DNA of 64,000 nucleotides from Rubrivivax sp. (GTDB taxonomy: Bacteria; Pseudomonadota; Gammaproteobacteria; Burkholderiales; Burkholderiaceae_C). The position numbers and the translations under genes were made by a program. The notes under the pieces were generated by a model. It had not been told where the DNA came from, did no database searches, and worked only from the letters and a program-made list of their open reading frames with translations. The stretch lies in the NCBI GenBank assembly GCA_016707445.1, contig JADJHR010000002.1:66791-130790 (forward strand), written 5' to 3'. Shown one piece after another: positions 44,581 to 53,588 of the stretch; within the stretch, counting starts at the first letter, position 1; each line of letters begins with the position of its first letter.

Positions 44581-45210
44581 ATGGACATTCGAAAGCTGCA
44601 GAGGGCCATCGTCGATGGCCTCGAGGACGTGAAGGCGCAGAACATCGTCGTCTTCAACACCGAACACCTCTCCCCGCTGTTCGAGCGCGTGATCATCGCC
44701 TCGGGCACCAGCAACCGGCAGACCAAGGCGCTGGCATCCAGCGTGCGCGAGACCGTCAAGAAGCGCGGCCTGGCCGTGCTGCGCACCGAAGGCGAGGACA
44801 ACGGCGAGTGGATCATCGTCGACTGCGGGGCCGCGGTGGCGCACATCATGCAACCGGCCATCCGCGACTACTACCGTCTCGAAGAGCTGTGGGGCGGCAA
44901 GTCGGTGAAGCTGAAGTTCGGCGACAAGTCAGTCGGTCTGGTCAAGGCCAGCGAGCCCGAACCGGCCCCGAAGAAGGTGGCGACCAAGAAGGCGGTCGCA
45001 AAGAAGGTGCCGGCCACACCGGCCGCCCGCAAGGCGGCTGCCACCAAGGACGCCAACCGCACGGCGGCGTTCAAGCGGGTGGCCGCCAAGTCGCCGGCGC
45101 GCCGGGCCCCGGCCAAGACCGCTGCAAGCAAGGCGCCGGCGACCAAGGCGCCCGCGCGCAAGGCGGCACCGCGCAAGACCGCCACGGCCAAGCCCAGCCG
45201 CAAGGCTTGA
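44581..45210 (+). CDS. rsfS: Ribosomal silencing factor RsfS with histone H1-like tail
   Basis: A 209-residue protein. Residues 1-118 are the Iojap/RsfS domain (IVDGLEDVKAQNIVVFNTEHLSPLFERVIIASGTSNRQTKALAS, then WIIVDCGAAVAHIMQPAIRDYYRLEELWG), which binds uL14 and blocks ribosome subunit joining in starvation. Residues ~121-209 are a low-complexity Lys/Ala/Pro tail (ATKKAVAKKVPATPAARK) resembling histone H1. Standard RsfS has about 105-120 residues, so the tail is an addition; it could bind nucleic acid. It begins immediately after the nadD stop. Confidence 0.93.
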   Translation: MDIRKLQRAIVDGLEDVKAQNIVVFNTEHLSPLFERVIIASGTSNRQTKALASSVRETVKKRGLAVLRTEGEDNGEWIIVDCGAAVAHIMQPAIRDYYRLEELWGGKSVKLKFGDKSVGLVKASEPEPAPKKVATKKAVAKKVPATPAARKAAATKDANRTAAFKRVAAKSPARRAPAKTAASKAPATKAPARKAAPRKTATAKPSRKA

Positions 45211-45214
45211 CGCG

Positions 45215-45681
45215 ATGAAGCTGCTGGTGGTGGCCGTGGGCCAACGCCAGCCAGCCTGGGCCGACCAGGCCTGGGCCGACTTTGCCAAGCGTTTTCCGCC
45301 CGAGATGCGGCTGGAACTGAAGGCGCTGAAGGCCGAACCGCGCAGCGGCAAGAGCGCCGAACAGTGCATGGCCGCCGAGGCCCGGCGCATCGACGCCGCG
45401 CTGCCCAAGGGCGCACGCCGCGTGTTGTTGGACGAGCACGGCAGCCGCCTGAGCAGCGCGCAGCTGGCCGAGCGCCTGGGCTTCTGGCGCGGCGACGGGC
45501 GCGACGTGGCGCTGCTGATCGGCGGCCCCGACGGGCTGGACCCGAGCTGAAGGCCGGCGCCGACGAGACGCTGCGCCTGTCCGACCTGACGCTGCCGCAT
45601 GCGCTGGCGCGCGTGCTGCTGGCCGAGGCGCTGTACCGTGCCTGGTCGCTGCACCAGGGTCATCCGTACCACCGCGAGTAG
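45215..45681 (+). pseudogene. rlmH: 23S rRNA (pseudouridine-1915-N3)-methyltransferase RlmH, one apparent 1-nt deletion
   Basis: RlmH methylates pseudouridine 1915 in helix 69 of 23S rRNA. The protein starts MKLLVVAVGQRQPAWADQAW and includes LLDEHGSRLSSAQLAERL and ALLIGGPDGL. There the frame ends at a TGA because CTGGACCCGAG lacks one C. With it restored, DPELKAGADETLRLSDLTLPHALARVLLAEALYRAWSLHQGHPYHRE follows to 45681. The corrected length is exactly 155 residues, the standard RlmH size, so the deletion is probably an error. Confidence 0.9.
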
Positions 45682-45685
45682 CCCC

Positions 45686-46309
45686 ATGTCACTGCCCAAT
45701 CAATTCGACTTCGTCTACCTGGCCAGCCAGAGCCCGCGCCGCGTGCAACTGCTGGACCAGCTGGGCGTGGCGCACAAGCCGCTGCTGCCCGGCCGTGACG
45801 AGAACGCCGAGGCGCTGGAGGTCGAGCGCAGCCGCGAACTGCCGATGCTGTACGTGCAGCGCGTGACGCTGCGCAAGCTGGCGGCCGCGCGCAAGCGGCT
45901 GGATCAACGCCGCCTGCCCGAAGCGCCGATCCTGGTGGCCGACACCACGGTGGCGCTGGGCCGTCGCATCCTGGGCAAACCGGGCAACCCGGACGAGGCC
46001 CGCGCGATGCTGAGCGCGCTGTCGGGGCGCAGCCACCGCGTCTTGACGGCGGTGGCCGTCAGCGCCGGCAAGCTGCACTACATGGAAGTCAGCGTGTCGC
46101 GCGTGCGTTTTGCGCCGCTGTCGGCGATGACCATCCAGCGCTACGTCGACAGCGGCGAACCGCAGGGCAAGGCCGGCGCCTACGCCATCCAGGGCCGCAT
46201 CGCGGCGTGGATAGAACACATCGAAGGCAGCTACACCGGCATCATGGGCCTGCCGCTGCATGAGACCGCACTGCTGCTGTCGCGCGCGCGGGTGCGGCTG
46301 CAGCTGTAG
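45686..46309 (+). CDS. maf: Maf-like nucleotide pyrophosphatase
   Basis: A 207-residue Maf/YceF/YhdE family protein that hydrolyses non-canonical or dTTP/UTP nucleoside triphosphates. Landmarks are YLASQSPRRVQLLDQLG, VADTTVALGRRILGKPGNPDEARAMLSALSGRSHRVLTAVAV, YVDSGEPQGKAGAYAIQGRIAAWIEHIEGSYTGIMGLPLHE. The QGKAGAYAIQG segment fits the dTTP/UTP-specific branch. I start at MSLPNQFD (45686), 4 bp after rlmH. Confidence 0.93.
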   Translation: MSLPNQFDFVYLASQSPRRVQLLDQLGVAHKPLLPGRDENAEALEVERSRELPMLYVQRVTLRKLAAARKRLDQRRLPEAPILVADTTVALGRRILGKPGNPDEARAMLSALSGRSHRVLTAVAVSAGKLHYMEVSVSRVRFAPLSAMTIQRYVDSGEPQGKAGAYAIQGRIAAWIEHIEGSYTGIMGLPLHETALLLSRARVRLQL

Positions 46310-46340
46310 GGAAAGTCGCGGCGGGCACTAGACTCTGCCG

Positions 46341-47817
<1,477 letters not shown>

Positions 47818-48103
47818 TGCCGGCCCGGCCGCCGGGGCCGCCGGGGGGCCGCGGCGCCGGCCCGTTCCCGGGAGTAACCCGCCTGCCGGCCTTCTCTGCG
47901 AGCGCGTCCCCATGGACGCCGCGTGGGCTGGGTTCGAAAGCGTCGCGCTGCTCCGGCGCGGCAGCCAGCAATCCGGGGATCCACAGGGCAGGCAAAGTGC
48001 TTTGCGGATCCTCGGCACCAGGGGTGGCAGCCCGCAGGGCCCGGGTCGACCGCGGGACTGCGACAATCACGCCACACTGACCGACCGTGCCGATGACCAG
48101 ACC
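47818..48103. other. Non-coding stretch after rng with GC-rich partly palindromic sequence
   Basis: The first 50 bp after rng are almost pure G and C, with GCCGGC motifs at both ends (47819 and about 47857) that can fold and may end transcription. The remaining ~220 bp up to the nucleotidyltransferase start show no gene I can support. Confidence 0.4.
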
Positions 48104-48394
48104 GTGAACCGCGACGACCTACTGCAGCAACTGTCATCGAGCAAGGCCGAGCTCGCCCGTCGGTTCGGGGTGACGGGTCTCGCGCTCTTTGGGTCGGTCG
48201 TCCGCGATTCGGCGTATGCCGACAGCGATGTGGACATCCTGGTCTCGTTCGACGGACCAGCCACGTCGGCACGCTACTTCGGGGTTCAGTTCTTCCTTGA
48301 GGACCTGCTGGGGCGGAGGGTGGACCTCGTGACCGACAAGGCGCTTCGCCCCGAACTTCGGCCCTACGTCGAGCGCGAGGCCGTGCATGTCTGA
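48104..48394 (+). CDS. mntA: MntA-type nucleotidyltransferase antitoxin
   Basis: A 96-residue minimal nucleotidyltransferase. The motif GS-x10-D-x-D is complete (FGSVVRDSAYADSDVDILVSF). GVQFFLEDLLGRRVDLVTDKALRPELRPYVEREAVHV is typical of MntA antitoxins, which AMPylate and silence the paired HepT RNase. The only fitting start is a GTG at 48104 (VNRDDLLQQL). It overlaps the partner gene by 8 bp, as usual for this pair. The toxin is truncated, so the antitoxin is now an orphan. Confidence 0.88.
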   Translation: MNRDDLLQQLSSSKAELARRFGVTGLALFGSVVRDSAYADSDVDILVSFDGPATSARYFGVQFFLEDLLGRRVDLVTDKALRPELRPYVEREAVHV

Positions 48395-48535
48395 CGGTAT
48401 GCGCGAGTGGCGCTTCTACGTCGATGACATGATCGTCTTCGGCGGGAAGGTGCTGACCTACACCGCAGGGATGGATCAGAGCGCCTTTGTCGCCAACACG
48501 CTGGTGTTCGATGTGACGCTGCGAAACCTGGAACG
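48387..48535 (+). pseudogene. hepT: HepT-type HEPN toxin, truncated by an IS66 fragment
   Basis: The reading frame starts MSDGMREWRFYVDDMIVFGGKVLTYTAGMDQSAFV and VFDVTLRNLE, the N-terminal half of a HepT (DUF86) protein of about 110-120 residues. It stops resembling HepT at 48535, where an IS66 transposase C-terminus begins. The RNase motif R-x4-6-H lies in the missing half, so the toxin is inactive. In the original frame, nonsense runs on to 48686. Confidence 0.8.
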
Positions 48536-48811
48536 AACCACCTGGAACGCGCGCTGCGACCGATTCCGATGGGACGCAGGAACTGGTTGTTCTGCTGGAC
48601 CGAGGTCGGCGCCAGGCATGCCGGCATCGTGCAGAGCCTGCTCGCCACTTGCCGGCTGCACGGCATCGATGCGACAACCTACCTGATCGACGTGCTGCAG
48701 CGCGTCGGCCAGCATCCAGCCAGCCGTGTCGCCGAACTCACGCCCAGGCTGTGGAAGCAGCACTTCACCGACCAACCCCTGCGGTCGGACTTGCACGGGA
48801 TTGGCGTGTAG
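48536..48811 (+). mobile_element. IS66 family transposase, C-terminal fragment
   Basis: About 91 codons read NHLERALRPIPMGRRNWLFCWTE, then VGARHAGIVQSLLATCRLHGIDATTYLIDVLQRVGQHPASRVAELTPRLWKQHF and a stop at 48811. This is the conserved end of the IS66 transposase (TnpC, normally ~500 residues). The start, the accessory genes and the left end are absent. It cut the HepT gene, and the junction at 48535/48536 is clean. Nothing certain marks the right end in 48812-48970, where GGTTACCGCTTACC near 48826 may be IS-derived. Confidence 0.85.
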
Positions 48812-48970
48812 GCAAGAACGCCGCGGGGTTACCGCTTACCCTCGTACCGATCCACGAGGCCGCGGGCCATGGGTCTGCCCGGGTGCGGGGCGCACATCCC
48901 AAAGTGCCGTCACGCAAGACTCTGTGCCGCCATCACTGAGCACTTGCCCAGCGCGCATACAGTGCAGCCC

Positions 48971-50092
48971 ATGAAACAGCTGGGCCCCTTCCTCAGCCAG
49001 CAGCTCGGCATCGAGCCCTGGGTCGCGTCGCTGATCGTCATCGCGCTGGCCACGCTGCTGCTCAATCAGCTGGCGCAGCTGCTGTTACGCCATGCGGTCA
49101 AGGTCACGCAGCGCACGGCGTCGGTCTGGGACGACGCGCTGGTGGGCACCGCCGGGCGGCCGCTGCTGCTGGCGATGTGGATCGTTGGCGCCGGGTTCAT
49201 GGCGCGTGTGCTGCAGACGCAGATCGACGACAACTTTCTGACTGAGGCGCTGGCGCTGCGCGACGTGGCGCTGATCGTCTGCGTGACCTGGTTTCTGGTG
49301 CGTTTCATCGGCCGTGTCGGCCATAACGTGATCGCGGCGCGCGAGTCGCGTGGCGACGAGGTCGACCACACGACGGTCGACGCGCTGGGCAAGCTGGCGC
49401 GGCTGGTCACGGTGCTGGTGGCCCTGATCACGGCCGCGCAGACGCTGGGCTTTCAGATCACCGGCTTGCTGGCGCTGGGCGGCGTGGGCGGCATCGCGGT
49501 GGGCTTCGCGGCGAAGGACCTGCTGGCCAACTTCTTCGGCGGCTTGACGATCTATCTCGACCGGCCGTTCAGCGTGGGCGACTGGATCCGCTCGCCCGAC
49601 AAGGCGATCGAGGGTTCGGTCGAATACATCAGCTGGCGCCACACGCGCATCCGCGCCTTCAACAAGAACCCGATCTACGTGCCCAACGCGGTGTTCACCA
49701 GCATCGTGGTGGAGAACCCGTCGCGCATGAGCCACCGCCGCATCAAGGAGACGATCGGCCTGCGCTACGACGACTTCGACAAGGTCGAGGCCATTGCTGC
49801 CGACATCAAGGTCATGCTGCAGTCGCATCCCGACATCGACCAGACGGCCACGCTGATCGTCAACTTCAATCGCTTTGGCCCCTCGTCGCTGGACCTGATG
49901 GTCTACACCTTCACGCGCACCACCGCCTGGGTGGCCTTCCAGCAGATCAAGCAGGATGTGCTGCTGCGCATCGGCACGATCGTCGCCGGCCACGGCGCCG
50001 AGATCGCGTTTCCGACGCGCACGCTGCACCTGCAGCAGGCGGTGGTCGAAGAAGGGCTGCAGCCGGATGGCGTTCAGCCCGGCGGCTTGTAG
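48971..50092 (+). CDS. MscS family mechanosensitive ion channel
   Basis: A 373-residue channel. Four to five N-terminal hydrophobic segments (LIVIALATLLLNQLAQLLL, LLLAMWIVGAGFMARVL and others) are followed by the pore helix GLLALGGVGGIAVGFAAKDLLANFFGGLTIYLDRPFSVGDWI and a cytoplasmic beta domain (IRAFNKNPIYVPNAVFTSIVVENPSRMSHRRIKETIGLRYDD). It relieves osmotic downshock by the family. I start at MKQLGPFLSQQ (48971). The last 19 bp overlap the convergent lipase gene. Part of its 3' region is repeated at 53436-53588. Confidence 0.9.
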   Translation: MKQLGPFLSQQLGIEPWVASLIVIALATLLLNQLAQLLLRHAVKVTQRTASVWDDALVGTAGRPLLLAMWIVGAGFMARVLQTQIDDNFLTEALALRDVALIVCVTWFLVRFIGRVGHNVIAARESRGDEVDHTTVDALGKLARLVTVLVALITAAQTLGFQITGLLALGGVGGIAVGFAAKDLLANFFGGLTIYLDRPFSVGDWIRSPDKAIEGSVEYISWRHTRIRAFNKNPIYVPNAVFTSIVVENPSRMSHRRIKETIGLRYDDFDKVEAIAADIKVMLQSHPDIDQTATLIVNFNRFGPSSLDLMVYTFTRTTAWVAFQQIKQDVLLRIGTIVAGHGAEIAFPTRTLHLQQAVVEEGLQPDGVQPGGL

Positions 50093-53000
50093 TCGAAGCG
50101 GATCTGCGTCTTGGTGAGACCACCGCACAGGCCGTCGACTTCGATGTACAGCGTCGGCTGGCGTTCGTAGTAGCTGCTTTCAGCGCGTTCAGGGGCAAGG
50201 TAACTCAAATCCAGCTGATTCCCCTGGGCGGTGTTGGTCCGGGTCGAGGACGGGTCGATGACGTCACCGATCCGGGTGGCGAACTGGCCGTTGCCGACGG
50301 GCATCACGCGGCTCATGTAGCTCAGGTACTTCAGGAAAAAGGTGTCGTTCTGCGTCACGCCGTCGCGCTTGAGCAGTCTCACGATGCGCATCTGCAGCGG
50401 CTGGTTGTGGCTGCTCGGCAACGTCCAGTCCACGGTCAGGCTGCATTGCAGTGCGGCGCCGTTGTAGCTGCGGCTCATCTCGGCGCGCATGCGGCCTTCG
50501 CGGTTCTCGGTCACGGTCCAGGGCTGTTCGAAAACGCGCACGGCGTCGAAGTCGGACGGCGAGGCCTTCTCGACCGAGGCCAGCAATTCGCTGCCGTCTT
50601 TCAAGACCACCACCACCGCGACCGTCCCCGTTGGAACGGCCGCAGCGCTGGCTGTGGCACTGAACTGCCCGCTGGCATCGTGCTGAAACACGAGGGCACC
50701 GATCACGCTGCCGGAACTGGTGCCCGCACGCGCTTCCACCCGTGCGATCAGCGCACCCGTTTTCGCAGGGGCCGAGGCCAGGGCGGGGAAAAAGGCGCGC
50801 CCCGCCACGGTCACCGTGCCCGACCCGGCACTCAGGGCCAGGCCCTGGATCGACGGGCACGTGTTCTCCGTCCGGTCGAGCCGGCCTTCGTGCAGCGTGC
50901 GTTCGGCCGTCAACCGGCCTTTGCGCAGGCTGTCGGCGTTGCGCTGCGCCGGCTCGGCGCCGTAGAACTGTTCGTGGTCGGTGTCGCCCATGTCGATGGC
51001 TTCGGGCCCGTACAGGCCGGCAGCCTGCTGGCTGAACAGCGGCGCGGCGCCGTCGCTGGCCTGGTATGGGCTCTTCAGCAGCAGCCGGTTCAACGTCGTG
51101 CCCTGCTCGGTGCCGGTCGACGCCTTGAACTTGCTGACCTGCTGGCCGCGGAACTTCAGCCACCAGCCGCTGGCGTCCTCGAGCTCGACGCTGGCGGAGC
51201 TTTGCTTGGTGCCGGTCAGGAAGCTGTAGTGCGGCCCGGGGTCGATCTCGCGTGTGCCGATGTTGGTGTTGAACTCATCCAGGTTGGCGCTGTACAGCGT
51301 GGGCGCCAAGGCGGTTTCGGCGCCCGCGTCCAGGCTCGGGAACATCGCCCGCAAGTTCATCTTGTCCTTCTGGCGCAGGCTCAGCCGCAGGTCGCGCGTG
51401 CCCGGGGTGTCCAGCTGTATCCAGGTCACGCCGGCCTGCAACAGGTTCTGCAGCGGCATGCGATGGCCGTCGATCACCAGGTCATGACCAGCCTGCATCG
51501 CATAGCGCATGCTGATCAGCGCCGCCCCGTGGTGTGGCGTGCCCCAGGTCACCAGCCGCTTGACGCTGGCCTTGAACTTGGTCGGCATGAAGCGCAGGCC
51601 GGCGCGCGCCACCAGGCCGCCCTGTGAATGGCCGACGATCACCGTGTTCAGCGGCATGCCGTTGTCGAGCATGCGACTGAGCTGGCTGTTGCGTTTGATC
51701 TCTTCGCCGACCAGCCGGCCCAGCGCCTCGCCCAGCGTCTCTTGCACGCCGCCGCCCTTGGCCGACACCGGCGAGAAGATCGCGCGGTAGCTCGGGTAGA
51801 TGAACTCGTAGAACGCGGTGCAGGCGTGCGGGTACAGCGGCTGATCGGTGATCAGGTCGGTCGACAGGGCCTGCTCGTACAGCTGGTCCCACACCAATTT
51901 CTTGTAGCTGAACATCCAGGGACTGGCGGCGTCACCCTGCACGTAGTTGCCGCGCTTCTCGGGCTCGTTGTGCCCATGCACCAGCAGCACCAGGTTGCAG
52001 ATCGGCTGGCGTGCCATCGCGGCCAGTTCGGCGGCCGTGGCCGGCCGGCGCCCGCCGGTCTTGGCCTGTGCCGGATCGGCCACCATGCGCACCAACACGG
52101 GTTCCTGCGCCCAGTTGATGTCCTTCTGAAAGGTGGCCAGCACGTAGCGCGCGCCGCCGACCCATTCCTCGACGATCCCGCCGCTGCGTGCGCGGGCCTG
52201 CAGCGCGCGGGCCCGCGCACGCAGTGGCGCGCGCGCGGCTTCGGCGACAGGGACCAGCCCGTCCCGAAACAGCGGGTCGACGAACGACAGCCGCCCCTGG
52301 GCGTCGCGCGCCACCGGCAACAGCGCCTCGTGTTCGAAGTCCATCACGCCGTCGACCACGGCCGTACCCAGGCGCAGCACGATCAAGGTGTCGGGGTTGA
52401 GGCCGAGGGCTTCGGTCGCGGGCAGGCTGAACGTCGGCTTCAGCCCGTCGACGCTTTTCGACCCCAGCAGGTACAGACCACGCACCGATCCGGTGGCCTG
52501 CAGCCCCGGGCGCCGCGCCAGCGCGGCCAAGGCGTCGGCATCGATGCGGGACTCGCGCTCGAGCGCCATTTCGAAACCGGCCGGCTGCGCCGCCAGGTCG
52601 ACGCGCGAACCATCAACCAGCACCACCGAATTCGCGGCGCCGTCGGTCGAGGTCGTGCTCAGGTAATGCTCCGTGCCGGCCGGCGGCACCGGCGTGCCGT
52701 TGCTGTAGCCGGTAGTGCCGGCGTTGCAGTCGGCCGGGCGCACGCGGCACCAGTCCTGCAGCACCTGCGTGGCCCAGTAGTCGATGGTCTCGAACTGCTC
52801 GAGCCGGCCCTGCGTGAAGTCGCCCAGACCGAACACCCGGCCATCGGTGGTGATGCCCAGGTAGCGTGTGCCCCAGGGGCCGCTGTAGTCGCGTGCGTTG
52901 AAGGTCAGCCCCAGGTAGTCGACGCTGGGAAAGTGCAGGCTGGCCGCCGCCGGGAACAGGTCGCCGATGCTGTATTCGGCCCAGTCCAGGGTCATCTCGG

Positions 53001-53151
53001 CCGTCACCAGCGCGGCGCGCCCGTCCACGGCCAGCGCCGTGCGCGATCGGTTCTCGGCCTGTGCCAGCGCGCTGGGGTCCCGATCGTCGTCACCACCCCC
53101 GCAGGCGGCCAGTGACAGCAGGGCCAGCCCGCAAAGCATCGATCGATTCAT
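50074..53151 (-). CDS. Large lipase-like lipoprotein, copy 1
   Basis: A 1,025-residue predicted envelope hydrolase. The N-terminus is a lipoprotein signal (MNRSMLCGLALLSLAACGGG) with a poly-G stretch after the Cys. An alpha/beta hydrolase core has oxyanion LVLLVHGHNEPEK and nucleophile Ser509 in VIVGHSQGGLVARAGLRFMP. RLVTWGTPHHGAALIS and NTNIGTREIDPGP follow. The ~300-residue C-terminal part looks like beta-sandwich domains. It resembles the triacylglycerol lipase/palmitoyl esterase fold, but no close family comes to mind. A paralogue with a nearly identical 5' end lies just upstream. Confidence 0.8.
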   Translation of the reverse strand: MNRSMLCGLALLSLAACGGGDDDRDPSALAQAENRSRTALAVDGRAALVTAEMTLDWAEYSIGDLFPAAASLHFPSVDYLGLTFNARDYSGPWGTRYLGITTDGRVFGLGDFTQGRLEQFETIDYWATQVLQDWCRVRPADCNAGTTGYSNGTPVPPAGTEHYLSTTSTDGAANSVVLVDGSRVDLAAQPAGFEMALERESRIDADALAALARRPGLQATGSVRGLYLLGSKSVDGLKPTFSLPATEALGLNPDTLIVLRLGTAVVDGVMDFEHEALLPVARDAQGRLSFVDPLFRDGLVPVAEAARAPLRARARALQARARSGGIVEEWVGGARYVLATFQKDINWAQEPVLVRMVADPAQAKTGGRRPATAAELAAMARQPICNLVLLVHGHNEPEKRGNYVQGDAASPWMFSYKKLVWDQLYEQALSTDLITDQPLYPHACTAFYEFIYPSYRAIFSPVSAKGGGVQETLGEALGRLVGEEIKRNSQLSRMLDNGMPLNTVIVGHSQGGLVARAGLRFMPTKFKASVKRLVTWGTPHHGAALISMRYAMQAGHDLVIDGHRMPLQNLLQAGVTWIQLDTPGTRDLRLSLRQKDKMNLRAMFPSLDAGAETALAPTLYSANLDEFNTNIGTREIDPGPHYSFLTGTKQSSASVELEDASGWWLKFRGQQVSKFKASTGTEQGTTLNRLLLKSPYQASDGAAPLFSQQAAGLYGPEAIDMGDTDHEQFYGAEPAQRNADSLRKGRLTAERTLHEGRLDRTENTCPSIQGLALSAGSGTVTVAGRAFFPALASAPAKTGALIARVEARAGTSSGSVIGALVFQHDASGQFSATASAAAVPTGTVAVVVVLKDGSELLASVEKASPSDFDAVRVFEQPWTVTENREGRMRAEMSRSYNGAALQCSLTVDWTLPSSHNQPLQMRIVRLLKRDGVTQNDTFFLKYLSYMSRVMPVGNGQFATRIGDVIDPSSTRTNTAQGNQLDLSYLAPERAESSYYERQPTLYIEVDGLCGGLTKTQIRFDYKPPG

Positions 53152-53435
53152 GTCTTGTCGGCTCCGTCGGCCACCGACCGCGTCACGGCCAGGGCGCAGC
53201 GACCCCGCCGTGGGCCCTGCCAGCAGGGCCACGCCGTCAAGCAACCGGATTGGTTTGAGATCGCCCCAGGTGCCGGCATTACCGGACCTGTCCGCGGGGA
53301 TGGCGTCGACGCAGCATGGGCCGCGGCCGACTCAAGGGCAAGAGCGAGAATGTTCGAGTTGAATATAGGCCAGCCACGGGCCCGACGACCCGCCGTGCGG
53401 CCACGATCGGAGCCTTGAATGATCAAACTCAAAAA

Positions 53436-53588
53436 ATTTTCAAGGAGACGACCGGCCTGCGCTGCGTCGACGTCGACAAGGACGAGGTCATTGCTGCCGA
53501 CATCAGGGCCTTGCTGCAGTCGCACCCCGACATCGACCAGACCGCCACGCTGATCATCACCTTCAACCGGCTCGGCCCCTCTTCGATG
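53436..53588 (+). pseudogene. MscS gene fragment (3' part), duplicated remnant
   Basis: Fifty-one codons read IFKETTGLRCVDVDKDEVIAADIRALLQ and SHPDIDQTATLIITFNRLGPSSM. They closely match residues of the intact channel from IKETIGLR to FGPSSL. The fragment has no start, pore or C-terminus. It sits at the boundary of the tandem duplication and overlaps the 3' end of lipase copy 2 on the other strand. Confidence 0.85.
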
